This document shows positions 9,501 to 17,563 of a DNA stretch of 53,532 bases, piece after piece; position 1 is the stretch's first letter, and the number at the start of each line of letters is the position of its first letter. A model generated the notes under the pieces. The model searched no databases and was not told the DNA's origin. It saw only the letters and a program-made list of their open reading frames with translations. Both the position numbers and the translations under genes were made by a program. Origin of the DNA: an uncultured Rhodopila sp. (lineage in GTDB: Bacteria; Pseudomonadota; Alphaproteobacteria; Acetobacterales; Acetobacteraceae); NCBI GenBank assembly GCA_903851415.1, contig CAINOE010000071.1, positions 1 through 53,532 on the forward strand, in the 5' to 3' direction.

Positions 9501-9702
9501 TCTGGTCGAGCGCCAGGAGCTGGCGGTTGATCTGCTCGGTCAGCGTCAGCGCCTCGTTGTTCAGCGTCGCGCTGACCCGGGCAGCATTCTCCAGCCGCTG
9601 CGCCTGGATGGCGCGCAGCGTGCCCATCCAGGTCAGCCCGATCAGAACCGCCGCCGCGAAGACGATTCCCCAGGCGCCAATCAGGTGTTTGTCCGGCTTC
9701 AT
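6586..9702 (-). CDS. Hybrid sensor histidine kinase: dCache-PAS-HisKA-HATPase-receiver-HPt
   Basis: 1038 residues from the ATG that opens with MKPDKHLIGAWGIVFAAAVL; upstream in-frame residues are implausible. Membrane segments lie at about 8-26 and 287-306, enclosing a double-Cache (PDC) sensor. A PAS-like domain covers about 345-465, followed by HisKA with FVAIVSHEIRTPLN (His491), HATPase (LLNLLSNALKYA about 602-613; GTGLGLS at 668-674), a Pro/Ala linker, a receiver with LLADD (781-785) and Asp828 in LMDIFMPGMGG, and a C-terminal HPt domain with the phosphorylatable His977 (H-x3-G-x5-G spacing; Val980 in place of the usual Lys). This is a full phosphorelay in one chain; the final regulator is not adjacent. 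It is divergent from icd. Confidence 0.94.
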   Translation of the reverse strand: MKPDKHLIGAWGIVFAAAVLIGLTWMGTLRAIQAQRLENAARVSATLNNEALTLTEQINRQLLALDQTLQMLATAREQNPNDFNLESRRSQAVVLSGISRDMVLTDAAGIVRQSSVLPAINADVSGLDYFKALSAPDAPAGTMYIGPATIDAFMRQWHMNVARPLHHPDGSFAGVIDADYRIAAIIDVFRQTDLGRGGFVTLIGLNDGKMRGTVGPAAIDPDVSVSETRMFAAIQRGDKGQWTGPTANDPEQRIHAWRRIPGRDLVLVVAMDEAEAMIPATTWRREAEIFAVCITALLAGLAGLLVNGTRLARKREHSMARDGGILTAANAQLEAARSLVTAKAERLEATLAGMADGVSMFDGDLRLVEWNARFPRIAGVPEEILRVGLPMQEVLRAQVATGQFGRIDDPEAEVERRIAAVRAAPYGVVQRQTPEGRMLELRRNRLPDGGFVTLYSDITDHKRIEEELRRAHAGAEAANAAKSRFVAIVSHEIRTPLNTLLNTLRLLGDSALSPPQQSLLALARQSGDALSGLLNDILALSQMEAGKLVIRPGLFDLRQLLGSCTEMFAPQAAERGIALRIGVAQGTPATLLTDPGRLRQVLLNLLSNALKYARPGEVWLTAEPGPDESRAATLMVKDGGPMIPRHERETLFRPFSRADRPEGEELDGTGLGLSICHHLMALMGGEIGCEPWTREDGGSGNAFWISLPATALPLRDRRDGSVQAEALSAVRTAGIQTGESQGGEPRTGGAAPKAEAGPADGSAAARLRADPRRPVPRTRILLADDILANQLVTATLLRREGHSVDVVGSGQAAVQAVQQAPYDLILMDIFMPGMGGQEATRAIRSLPDPAGLTPIVALTANVTEEDSAVFREAGMNGILGKPVALAELLEALRTYVWAAPGGAAAAKAPADISARPQAHDPWAVLSLTRIRELRTHLAPETFINLVEECIADLDHRLPALRRAIAAGSPGAIIAHAHAMVGMAGGYGMAALETRLRMILAAARDGDSLTLSTAVAGEVEADLAEAARMLREISHAEVV

Positions 9703-10046
9703 GATCCCGAGAACGATGCTGCATAACGCCAACGGCGGGGCGCAATGCGCCCTCCGTTGCCGTCCTACGCCAGATGGGACCGTGAGCGCAACGGCCGCGC
9801 TTCGGGCGGACCCTGGCGGGAAGATTTTTTCGCCGCGCTGAAGGGTGGCCGCCGGGCGCGGCTGCCGGCGGCTTCTGTCTGCGGGCCATGAGATTGTCGC
9901 TGCGCTGTCATTAATAGGTCTGCCGCTCGAGGCCGGCCACGGGTGGCACAGCGCGTGCTTGCCGGCATCCGCGCCCGATGCGATTGTCCGGGCGTTTTTC
10001 AAGGGCCGCTCAGGCTGCCGTGTCTATACCCCTGCATGAGGACGTG
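9703..10046. other. Divergent intergenic region between the hybrid kinase and icd
   Basis: 344 bp that should carry the promoters of both flanking genes. A GAGG element about 9 bp before the icd ATG is the only clear site. Long frames cross it on both strands, but they are upstream extensions of the two neighbours. No hairpin, RNA or repeat of note was seen. Confidence 0.6.
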
Positions 10047-11264
10047 ATGGCAAAAATCAAGGTCAAGACCCCGGTGGTCGAGCTGGACGGGGATGAGATG
10101 ACCCGGATCATATGGGGATTTATCAAGGAAAAGCTGATCCTTCCCTACCTCGATATCGACCTGAAATACTATGACCTTGGCATTGAGTACCGCGACCTGA
10201 CCGACGACCAGGTGACGGTCGATGCGGCGCATGCGATCGCGCAATACGGCGTCGGCGTGAAGTGCGCGACGATCACGCCGGATGAGGCGCGGGTCAAGGA
10301 GTTCGGCCTCAAGCGGATGTACCGCAGCCCGAACGGCACGCTGCGCAACATCCTCGACGGCACGATCTTCCGCGAGCCGATCATCTGCCGGAATGTGCCG
10401 CGGCTGGTGCCGCACTGGACCAGGCCGATCGTCATCGGCCGGCATGCCTATGGCGATGTCTACCGGGCGGTGGAGATGCGGATCCCGGGGCCGGGCAAGG
10501 TCACCATGTCCTACACGCCGGCGGATGGCGGTCCGACCCAGACGCTGGAGGTGCATAATTTCGGCGAGGGCGGCGGCGTCGCCATGTCGATGCACAACAC
10601 CCGCGTCTCGATCGAGGGGTTTGCGCGCGCCAGCTTCAACTACGCGCTGATGCGCGGCTGGCCGCTGTATTTCTCGACCAAGAACACCATCCTGAAGACC
10701 TATGACGGCTTCTTCATGCGCACCTTCGCCCGCATCTACGAGACCGAATTCAAGGAGGAGTTCGCCAGACGCGGCCTGACCTATGAGCACCGGCTGATCG
10801 ACGACATGGTCGCCTGCGCCCTGAAATGGAATGGCGATTACGTGTGGGCGTGCAAGAACTACGACGGCGACGTGCAGTCCGACACGGTGGCGCAGGGCTT
10901 CGGCTCGCTCGGGCTGATGACCTCGGTGCTGCTCAGCCCGGACGGCACGAAGGTGGAGGCGGAGGCGGCGCACGGCACCGTCACCCGGCATTACCGGCAG
11001 CACCAGCAGGGACAGGAGACCTCGACCAACCCGATCGCCTCGATCTTCGCCTGGACGCGCGGGCTGATCCACCGCGGCCAGTTCGATGGCACGCCCGACG
11101 TGACGGCGTTCGCCGAGACGCTGGAGCGGGTCTGCATCGAGACGGTCGAGGCGGGATACATGACGCGGGACCTGTCGGCGCTGATCAGCCCCGACCAGCC
11201 GTGGCTGAACACTCAGGCGTTCCTGGCGAAGCTGGACGAGAATTTGCAGAAGGCGATGAGGTAG
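10047..11264 (+). CDS. icd: NADP-dependent isocitrate dehydrogenase, homodimeric (eukaryote-like) type
   Basis: 405 residues, the usual length of the dimeric class. It converts isocitrate to 2-oxoglutarate and CO2 with NADPH production in the cytosol. Signatures include [13 protein letters not shown] (residues 11-23), the substrate loop [14 protein letters not shown] near 92, [13 protein letters not shown] [10 protein letters not shown] near 130, and [12 protein letters not shown] near 308, with the Arg/His pattern of NADP-specific enzymes. The ATG at 10047 has a GAGG just upstream; the open frame begins earlier at 9978. It faces a second, unrelated NADP-isocitrate dehydrogenase, with a 76-bp palindrome between the two stops. 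Confidence 0.97.
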   Translation: MAKIKVKTPVVELDGDEMTRIIWGFIKEKLILPYLDIDLKYYDLGIEYRDLTDDQVTVDAAHAIAQYGVGVKCATITPDEARVKEFGLKRMYRSPNGTLRNILDGTIFREPIICRNVPRLVPHWTRPIVIGRHAYGDVYRAVEMRIPGPGKVTMSYTPADGGPTQTLEVHNFGEGGGVAMSMHNTRVSIEGFARASFNYALMRGWPLYFSTKNTILKTYDGFFMRTFARIYETEFKEEFARRGLTYEHRLIDDMVACALKWNGDYVWACKNYDGDVQSDTVAQGFGSLGLMTSVLLSPDGTKVEAEAAHGTVTRHYRQHQQGQETSTNPIASIFAWTRGLIHRGQFDGTPDVTAFAETLERVCIETVEAGYMTRDLSALISPDQPWLNTQAFLAKLDENLQKAMR

Positions 11265-11278
11265 GACGCGTTGAAACC

Positions 11279-11354
11279 GTCATGGCCCGGCTTGTCCGGG
11301 CCACCTGTCGCGGCACGTGCGGCTATAGGTGGCCCGGACAAGCCGGGCCATGAC
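11279..11354. repeat. Full-length GTCATGGCCCGG palindrome between icd and idh
   Basis: Two perfectly complementary 28-bp arms (11279-11306 and 11327-11354) flank a 20-bp loop. The arm starts GTCATGGCCCGGCTTGTC. It lies 15 bp after the icd stop, with the convergent monomeric idh gene ending on the other side, so its transcript would form a very stable hairpin in both directions and could act as a bidirectional terminator or mRNA 3-prime stabiliser. Same family as the copies at 16058, 31139 and elsewhere. Confidence 0.9.
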
Positions 11355-11398
11355 AGTTCAGCAGCCTCCGCCGCCTGTCCACTCAGCCTGAAAGCGCT

Positions 11399-13630
11399 CT
11401 ACCCCACCGCCGCCAACACCGCGTTGAGCGTCCCGCTCGGGCGCATGACCGCCTTCACCTTGGCGTCGTCCGGCTTGTAATAGCCGCCGATGTCCGCAGC
11501 CTGTCCCTGCACCGCGGCGAATTCGGCGACGATCTTCTCCTCATTGTCCGCGAGCGCCCTGGCCAGCGGCGCGAAGTGCTCGGCGAGCGCGTGGTCGTCC
11601 GTCTGCGCCGCCAGTTCCCGCGCCCAGTACATGGCGAGGTAGAACTGGCTGCCCCGGTTGTCGAGCTCGCCGGTCCTGGGCGAGGGCGATTTGCGGTTGT
11701 CGAGCAGGGCGCCGGTGGCGGCGTCCAGCGTCCTGGCCAGGATTCCGGCCCTGGCATTGCCGGTCTTGATGCCGAGATCCTCCAGGCTCGCCGCCAGCGC
11801 GAGGAATTCGCCCAGCGAATCCCAGCGCAGGTGGTTCTCCTGGACCAATTGCTGCACGTGCTTGGGCGCCGAACCGCCGGCGCCGGTTTCGTACATGCCG
11901 CCGCCGGCCATCAGCGGCACGATCGACAGCAGCTTCGCGCTGGTCCCCAGTTCCATGATCGGGAACAGGTCGGTCAGGTAGTCGCGCAGGATGTTGCCGG
12001 TGACCGCGATCGTGTCGAACCCGCGGGCCAGCCGCTCGAGCGTGTAGCGCATCGCCCGCACCTGCGACATGATCTGGATGGTCAGGCCGGTGGTGTCGTG
12101 GTCCTTCAGGTAGGCGGTCACCTTCTTGATCACCTCGGCCTCGTGCGGGCGGTACGGGTCCAGCCAGAACACCGCCTCCATGCCCGAATTGCGGCAGCGC
12201 GTGACCGCAAGCTTCACCCAGTCGCGTATCGGCGCGTCCTTGACCTGGCACATGCGCCAGATGTCGCCTTTCTCGACGGTCTGCGTCAGCAGCACCTCGC
12301 CGGTGGCCAGGTCGGTGATGTTGGCCACGCCGTCCTCCGGGATCTCGAAGGTCTTGTCGTGCGAGCCGTATTCCTCGGCCTGCTGCGCCATCAGGCCGAC
12401 ATTCGGCACGGTGCCCATGGTGCGCGGGTCGAACGCGCCATGCCATTTGCAGAAGTTGATCAGCTCCTGGTAAATGCGCGCGAACGTGCTCTCCGGCATC
12501 ACCGCCTTGACTTCCTTGAGCCGCCCGTCGGCGCCATACATCTTGCCGCCGGCCCGGATCATCGCCGGCATCGACGCGTCGACGATGACGTCGCTCGGCG
12601 AATGGAAGTTCGTGATGCCCCGGGCGGAATCGACCATCGCGAGTTCCGGCCGGTGCTCCAGGCAGGCGTGCAGGTCGCGCATCACCTCGTCGCGCTGCGA
12701 TACGGGCAGTGCGGCGATCTTGTCGTAGAGATCGACCATGCCGTTGTTGACGTTCACGCCCAGGCTGTCGAACAGAGCGGCGTGCTTCTCGAATGCTTCC
12801 CTGTAGAAGATCTTCACGCAGTGACCGAACACGATGGGATGCGACACCTTCATCATCGTGGCCTTGACGTGCAGCGAGAACATCACGCCGGACTTGCGCG
12901 CATCCTCGATCTCCTGCTCGTAGAATTCGCACAGCGCCTTGCGGCTCATGAACATCGAATCGATGATCTCACCGTCCAGCAGCGCAACCTTGGGCTTCAG
13001 GACCAGCGCTGTGCCGGATTTGGTGATCAGCTCCATCTTCACGTCGCGGGCGCGGTCCAAGGTCATCGACTTCTCGCCGTGGTAGAAGTCGCCGCTGCGC
13101 ATATGCGACACGTGCGAGCGCGACGCCTGCGCCCATTCGGCCATCGCGTGCGGGTTCTTGCGGGCGTACTCCTTCACCGCGCGCGGCGCCCGGCGGTCGG
13201 AGTTGCCTTCGCGCAGCACCGGGTTGACGGCCGAACCGATGCATCGGGCGTAGCGTGCCCGGATGGCTTTTTCCTCGTCGGTCTTCGGGTCGCCGGGATA
13301 GTCGGGGACCTTGTAGCCCTTGGCCTGGAGTTCTTTGATCGCGGCGAGAAGCTGCGGCACCGACGCGCTGATGTTCGGCAGCTTGATGATATTGGCGTCG
13401 GGCTCGAGCGTCTTGCGGCCCAGTTCGGTCAGCGTATCGGGCACGCGCTGGTCTTCCGTCAGGTACTCGGGGAAACTGCTCAGTATGCGCGCCGCGACGG
13501 AGATGTCGCTTTCCTCCACCCGCACCCCCGCCGGCCCGGTGAAGCTGCGGATGATCGGCAGGAAAGCGTAGGTCGCCAGCAGCGGCGCTTCGTCGGTGAG
13601 CGTATAGATGATAGTCGGATCGGTGGTCAT
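11399..13630 (-). CDS. idh: NADP-dependent isocitrate dehydrogenase, monomeric type
   Basis: 743 residues, the normal size for the monomeric class (about 740), which is unrelated in length to the dimeric enzyme encoded opposite. It begins [20 protein letters not shown] and contains [16 protein letters not shown], the substrate-binding region [21 protein letters not shown] (here [18 protein letters not shown], near 131), and the C-terminal [20 protein letters not shown] region. Reaction is isocitrate to 2-oxoglutarate with NADPH. An in-frame ATG 17 codons further upstream is possible but the chosen one matches the family N-terminus. It is divergent from the dienelactone-hydrolase-like gene. 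Confidence 0.96.
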   Translation of the reverse strand: MTTDPTIIYTLTDEAPLLATYAFLPIIRSFTGPAGVRVEESDISVAARILSSFPEYLTEDQRVPDTLTELGRKTLEPDANIIKLPNISASVPQLLAAIKELQAKGYKVPDYPGDPKTDEEKAIRARYARCIGSAVNPVLREGNSDRRAPRAVKEYARKNPHAMAEWAQASRSHVSHMRSGDFYHGEKSMTLDRARDVKMELITKSGTALVLKPKVALLDGEIIDSMFMSRKALCEFYEQEIEDARKSGVMFSLHVKATMMKVSHPIVFGHCVKIFYREAFEKHAALFDSLGVNVNNGMVDLYDKIAALPVSQRDEVMRDLHACLEHRPELAMVDSARGITNFHSPSDVIVDASMPAMIRAGGKMYGADGRLKEVKAVMPESTFARIYQELINFCKWHGAFDPRTMGTVPNVGLMAQQAEEYGSHDKTFEIPEDGVANITDLATGEVLLTQTVEKGDIWRMCQVKDAPIRDWVKLAVTRCRNSGMEAVFWLDPYRPHEAEVIKKVTAYLKDHDTTGLTIQIMSQVRAMRYTLERLARGFDTIAVTGNILRDYLTDLFPIMELGTSAKLLSIVPLMAGGGMYETGAGGSAPKHVQQLVQENHLRWDSLGEFLALAASLEDLGIKTGNARAGILARTLDAATGALLDNRKSPSPRTGELDNRGSQFYLAMYWARELAAQTDDHALAEHFAPLARALADNEEKIVAEFAAVQGQAADIGGYYKPDDAKVKAVMRPSGTLNAVLAAVG

Positions 13631-13785
13631 GTGGGTCCTCCGCGCTGGCCGCAGCAGGCAACGCCGTTCCGGTGGAGTCAACTCGGTTTACGCGCTCGAT
13701 TGAGACACTGCGGGCAAACCGCCCGGATCTGAGAGCATTATTAAACCTACTCGGGAACGGCCACCGCACTAAGCCCCGAGTCACG

Positions 13786-13792
13786 AAAGGAG
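13786..13792 (+). promoter_or_regulatory. Shine-Dalgarno AAAGGAG deciding the start of the next gene
   Basis: AAAGGAG directly abuts an ATG at 13793, leaving no spacer, but stands 6 bp before a second in-frame ATG at 13799. The second is therefore the likely start. Confidence 0.75.
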
Positions 13793-13798
13793 ATGCCA

Positions 13799-14671
13799 AT
13801 GCACGATCCGACCGAAACCGCCGGGCTTCGCGACTATCCGCTCGCCCGCCGCGGCGTGCTGATGACCGGCCTGATCAGCGGCTTCACCCTCGCCACGCAA
13901 CGGGTGGAGGCGCAGGCGATCCACACCGATACCGGGGGCCTGGATGCCGGCGAGGCGCAAATTCCGACAAACGACGGCAAGCTGCCGGCCTATTTCGCCA
14001 GGCCGGCGCGCAAGGGCACGTTCCCCGTGGTGCTGGTGAACGAGGAGATCTTCGGCGTCCACGAGTATATCAAGGACGTCTGCCGGCGGCTGGCCAAGGC
14101 GGGCTTCTTCGCGGTGGCGACGGAGTACTATGCGCGCATCGGCGACCTGTCGAAGATGACCGACCCGCAGCAGATCGTGCGCGATGTGATCTCGAAGACG
14201 CCGGACGGGCAGTATATGGCCGATCTGGACTCGACGGCGGCGTGGGCGCTGGACAATGGCGGCAGTGCCACGCGCGTCGGCGTGTTGGGGTTCTGCCGCG
14301 GCGGGCGGCAGACCTGGCTGTATGCGGCGCATAGTCCGCATCTGAAGGCGGCGGTTGCGCTCTATGGCCCGTTGGGTGGGACACCGTCGCCGATACAGCC
14401 GCTGACCGCGCTGGATGTGGCGGACAAGATCAAGTGCCCGCTGCTGGGGCTTTACGGCGGGCAGGACGCCGGCATTCCGGTCGATCAGGTCCGCCAGGCC
14501 GAGGCGAAGGCCAGGGCGGCGCACGAGATCGTCGAGATCGTCATCTATCCGGACGCGCTGCATGGCTTCCACGCCGACTACCGGCCGAGCTACCGGCAGG
14601 CGGATGCGGAAGACGCCTGGAACCGGGCACTGGCGTGGTTCCGGCGCTTCGGGGTGACTCCGGCGGGGTGA
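13799..14671 (+). CDS. Dienelactone hydrolase family protein with Tat-like leader
   Basis: 290 residues of alpha/beta-hydrolase fold. The catalytic triad is visible as Cys166 in GFCRGGR, Asp223 in GGQDAG and His255 in LHGFHAD, the Cys nucleophile being characteristic of dienelactone hydrolases (carboxymethylenebutenolidase-like). The N-terminus has YPLARRGVLMTGLISGF, resembling a twin-arginine or anchor segment, so the enzyme may be exported; this is common in a subset of the family. The substrate is unknown and no aromatic-degradation genes lie beside it. Start chosen by the AAAGGAG spacing. A worn fragment of the GGCCGG palindrome family follows the gene around 14685-14715. Confidence 0.88.
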   Translation: MHDPTETAGLRDYPLARRGVLMTGLISGFTLATQRVEAQAIHTDTGGLDAGEAQIPTNDGKLPAYFARPARKGTFPVVLVNEEIFGVHEYIKDVCRRLAKAGFFAVATEYYARIGDLSKMTDPQQIVRDVISKTPDGQYMADLDSTAAWALDNGGSATRVGVLGFCRGGRQTWLYAAHSPHLKAAVALYGPLGGTPSPIQPLTALDVADKIKCPLLGLYGGQDAGIPVDQVRQAEAKARAAHEIVEIVIYPDALHGFHADYRPSYRQADAEDAWNRALAWFRRFGVTPAG

Positions 14672-14965
14672 GTTGAGCCGCGGCCGGGCCGGGGACAGTC
14701 CGGCCGGACCATGACGGATCAGCGACGCACGCTGCCCTCGGTTCTCATGGACCTCAACCGCCCGTGAACTCCCGGCCGGTAGCCGATGAGTCGCTATCGG
14801 GCTAAGCACCACCCCTTGGCGGGGGATGGAATGGCGTTTCGTATCTGGATACTCATGGCGATTCCGGCATTGGGCCGGCCCGCTGCCTCGAAGCGCGGCG
14901 ATCCCGGGGCGGCCGCCGAACCGCTCCCGGGCATCCGGGAAGGGACTGCCAGGGTTCGGTAAGTC

Positions 14966-16045
14966 ATGCTGTCACGCCGCCTCGCCCTTGCCGGACCCGC
15001 TCTGGCCGCTCTGTCTGGCACCGCGGCGGCGCAGGACGGCCGGGATGCCGGCTCCGATCTTCTGCTGCTGGCGCCCGACAGCCTGCCCGGCTCGGTGAAG
15101 ACCGCCAGCGGAATCGCAGCGCGGCTGGGCGGCCCCGACGCCCGCCTGCGGGCCGAGGCGTCCCGCGGACTCATCGACGCCGCCGCCCGCCTGGCCGATC
15201 GGCCGAACGCGGTGTCGGCGGTGCTGCCGTCGGTGACGCTGGCCTATATGATCCGGTCCGGGTTGCCGCCGAGCGGCGTCTACGCCCTGCGTTTCATCGC
15301 GCGGCTGGGGATCGATGAGCTGCACGTGCTGGCATCGCAGCGCATCGCCGGATTGGCCGATCTCGCGGGGCAAAAGGTTGCTTTGGGTCCGCAGGGGAGC
15401 ACGACTCAGGCGACCGCGGCGGTCCTGCTGGACCGGCTGCCGTTGCGAGTCGATCCGGTGTATCTGGAGCACGATCAGGCGCTGGCGGGGGTGCTGCGGG
15501 GGGAGATCGCGGCGATGATGCTGGTCGCCCCGGCGCCCGTGCCGCTGCTGCGGCAGGTCAGCCTGTCGGACCATTTGCATTTCCTGGCCGCCGGCGAAAC
15601 CGGCAACGCGCCCGCGGGCCTGTTGCCGGCATTGATCCTGCCGGAGGATTACCCGCAGTTGGGCGGCGCCGAGGCGGGACGCGGCCGGGCGGTCGCCACG
15701 CTGGGCGTGCCGATGGTGCTGGGATGCTTCAACTGGTCCGGCGCGACGCCGATGTTCGCGGCGCTGGCCAGGCTCGGCGATCTGTTGGTGGAGCGCGGCA
15801 GCGGGCTGCGGGGCTTCGACATGGCGGCGGACGTTGCCGGCTGGGAGCGGTTTCCGCCGGTCGCGGACTGGCTGGCGCGCGGCCGGGCGGGAACGATTCA
15901 GGATGCCGCATTCGGGAGACGCCGGGCACCCCCGGCGGACACGGGCGGCGGAGGTGCCGCGCCCGCTCCGGCGAACCCCGGTTCGGCCGCGGAGCAGAAG
16001 GAGCGGCTGTTCCAGCAGTTCCTCAAGTGGCGGCGGGGGGAGTAG
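14966..16045 (+). CDS. Secreted TAXI/NMT1-like solute-binding protein, orphan
   Basis: 359 residues with a signal peptide (MLSRRLALAGPALAALSGTAAAQD). The mature part has the two-lobe periplasmic binding protein look of the TAXI family: NAVSAVLPSVTLAYMIRSG, then ADLAGQKVALGPQGSTTQATAAVLLDRL (typical SGS/GST loop), and VLRGEIAAMMLVAPAPVPLL. TAXI proteins feed TRAP transporters, but no TRAP membrane gene lies nearby. The C-terminal 45 residues are Pro/Gly/Ala-rich and end RLFQQFLKWRRGE, which is not part of the binding fold. Role is inferred from fold resemblance only; the ligand cannot be named. It converges on the oxygenase operon with a palindromic repeat in between. Confidence 0.65.
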   Translation: MLSRRLALAGPALAALSGTAAAQDGRDAGSDLLLLAPDSLPGSVKTASGIAARLGGPDARLRAEASRGLIDAAARLADRPNAVSAVLPSVTLAYMIRSGLPPSGVYALRFIARLGIDELHVLASQRIAGLADLAGQKVALGPQGSTTQATAAVLLDRLPLRVDPVYLEHDQALAGVLRGEIAAMMLVAPAPVPLLRQVSLSDHLHFLAAGETGNAPAGLLPALILPEDYPQLGGAEAGRGRAVATLGVPMVLGCFNWSGATPMFAALARLGDLLVERGSGLRGFDMAADVAGWERFPPVADWLARGRAGTIQDAAFGRRRAPPADTGGGGAAPAPANPGSAAEQKERLFQQFLKWRRGE

Positions 16046-16057
16046 CCCCAGCCACTC

Positions 16058-16133
16058 GTCATGGCTCGGCTTGTCCGGGCCATCTGTCGTGGCACGTGCG
16101 GCTACAGGTGGCCCGGACAAGCCGGGCCATGAC
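16058..16133. repeat. Full-length GTCATGGCCCGG palindrome, slightly imperfect
   Basis: 28-bp arms at 16058-16085 and 16106-16133 match at 26 of 28 positions (left arm has GGCTCGG and CCATCT). The 20-bp loop TGTCGTGGCACGTGCGGCTAC-like sequence is nearly that of the copy at 11307. It again lies between two convergent genes. Confidence 0.9.
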
Positions 16134-16156
16134 GGTAAGGAAACGATACCGTCCGC

Positions 16157-16834
16157 TTACCCCAGACTTATCGGCTGCTCCGGAAAGGCAAGCTGATCGC
16201 GCCGGCGCCAGCTCGGCCGGACGTAGTTGATCTCCATCAGCCGGCGGACGCCAACGATTTTGCGCTTCTCGAACCCGTGCCAGGTCGCCGGGCCGGCGAT
16301 GAAGATCGTCGCGGAGTTGAACTCACCCGATGACCGCGCCACCCATTTCCGGTCCGCGTCATAGATGTCGGTGCCCCATTCCGCGGACTCCGGCCCGTGG
16401 AACAGGTAGATCACCATCGAGAACAGCTTTTCCGGAATGTCGCGATGCGGCTCCAGCCAGGCGCCGTCGATATCCTGGATGTATTCCACCCGCAGATAGC
16501 CGCCCTCGACCGCGATGTCGCAGGTCTCGGCCAACTGCCGCGCCACCGCCGGGCGCTGCAGGGCGTCGGCCAGCGCTGCGAGGCACTGAAACCCTTCGCG
16601 CAAATTCGGCGTAATGAACGTGCGCTGGTCGTTGTAGGTGCCGCGCGTCCCGTCGGTGTCGCCGAGAAAGGCCGGGCAAATCGGCAAAGTCAGAATGCCG
16701 GTGACCAACTCGATCGGGAACACCTCTTTCAGCTTCCAGGTGCGGTACGGCCACTCCGAGCGTTCCGAGCTGCGCAGCGCGTGCAGGAACTGCCGCTCGA
16801 TGACGTCGGCCGAAACGTCAGGTGGGAATTTCAT
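16157..16834 (-). CDS. Fe(II)/2-oxoglutarate-type oxygenase (A), third gene of the Rid operon
   Basis: 225 residues. The metal triad is visible as His130-x-Asp132 in EPHRDIPEK and distal His186 in ATWHGFEKR, followed by GVRRLMEINYV, where an Arg of this strand would bind the 2-oxoglutarate carboxylate. The fold prediction is a double-stranded beta helix of about 100 residues (112-205) after an alpha-helical N-terminus. Such enzymes hydroxylate or desaturate small molecules or protein side chains using O2. Its ATG overlaps the stop codon of the preceding oxygenase gene by one base (TAATG), so the two are made together. Similarity between the two oxygenases is limited to the core, so they probably act on different positions or substrates. 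Confidence 0.82.
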   Translation of the reverse strand: MKFPPDVSADVIERQFLHALRSSERSEWPYRTWKLKEVFPIELVTGILTLPICPAFLGDTDGTRGTYNDQRTFITPNLREGFQCLAALADALQRPAVARQLAETCDIAVEGGYLRVEYIQDIDGAWLEPHRDIPEKLFSMVIYLFHGPESAEWGTDIYDADRKWVARSSGEFNSATIFIAGPATWHGFEKRKIVGVRRLMEINYVRPSWRRRDQLAFPEQPISLG

Positions 16835-17523
16835 TACTTTGCTCCGGGCAACCGCCGCGGCGCCCAGTCGATCATCTTGCGCAGCAGCGGCACCGATTTG
16901 GCGAAGGCGCTGACGCTATGCCGCGCATATTCCTTGCGCACATAGGCTTCGGAATCGACGTAGCAGAGCTGCAGGCTCATGCGCTGGCCCTTCTGCGGCA
17001 GGAAGCCATGCCAGGAGTGGTCGCACACGCGGAACATCAGCATGCGCCCGAAAATCGGCGCATACTCGAACGCGTAGTCCTCGCGGTCCTCGCTGCGCAG
17101 CACCCGCAGCTTGCCCTTCTCGTACGGCCATTCGCGGGAGAACCCCAGCAGCACCGTAATGATCTTGTGCTTGCTGTCGGGGTGGGCATAGCCCTCATTA
17201 TAGTTGCCCGAGGTGTTGCCCATCATGACGATGCAGGGCGGCCGCTTGCTCAGGTCGATGTCGAACTTTTCTTCCACCAGATGGCGGAAGCGCGCGCTGA
17301 GCAGGTCCTTGACCACCGCCTCGAAGCGCGGGCCGCGCACGAGGTCGGGCAGGCCGTAGCTGCCGCGATCGGGAATCACCGGCGCATCGGCCAGAACCTC
17401 GTCCTTCAGCCGGGCAGGCAGCGCTTCCTCGATATAAGTGTAGTCGTACGGATCGTGCCGCAGTTCCGCCGCCGCAACCGCGGCTTCGTCGATCATCGAC
17501 AGGGGGGCGTCGGTTTCGCTCAT
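16834..17523 (-). CDS. Fe(II)/2-oxoglutarate-type oxygenase (B), second gene of the Rid operon
   Basis: 229 residues from the ATG with AAGGA 8 bp upstream. Key residues are easily seen: His114-x-Asp116 in GYAHPDSKHK, His172 in HSWHGF and Arg181-x-Ser183 in QRMSLQL, the full HxD...H...RxS set for Fe(II) and 2-oxoglutarate. The N-terminal 60 residues (DPYDYTYIEEALP) resemble prolyl-hydroxylase-like or sugar-biosynthesis associated dioxygenases. It starts 40 bp after the Rid-family gene and overlaps the next oxygenase gene by one base. The substrate is unknown; the neighbours suggest a small pathway in which the Rid/chorismatase-like product or its derivative is oxidised. Confidence 0.85.
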   Translation of the reverse strand: MSETDAPLSMIDEAAVAAAELRHDPYDYTYIEEALPARLKDEVLADAPVIPDRGSYGLPDLVRGPRFEAVVKDLLSARFRHLVEEKFDIDLSKRPPCIVMMGNTSGNYNEGYAHPDSKHKIITVLLGFSREWPYEKGKLRVLRSEDREDYAFEYAPIFGRMLMFRVCDHSWHGFLPQKGQRMSLQLCYVDSEAYVRKEYARHSVSAFAKSVPLLRKMIDWAPRRLPGAK

Positions 17524-17563
17524 GTCAGGTTCCTTCCGGAAACGAGGTGCCGTCAGCAAAATG

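Noticed and set aside
7948..9726. 592-codon plus-strand frame opposite the second hybrid kinase
   Set aside because: Antisense shadow of a well-supported kinase gene; rich in Arg/His/Gln/Gly as expected for antisense of GC-rich coding DNA.
11576..13732. 718-codon plus-strand frame opposite the monomeric isocitrate dehydrogenase
   Set aside because: Antisense shadow; no recognisable domain, while the minus strand encodes a complete known enzyme.
14672..14965. Degenerate palindrome near 14685-14715 and small hairpin near 14783-14806
   Set aside because: Only partial matches (GGCCGGGCC, GGACCATGACGG) to the repeat family and a bulged stem; too weak to list as features.
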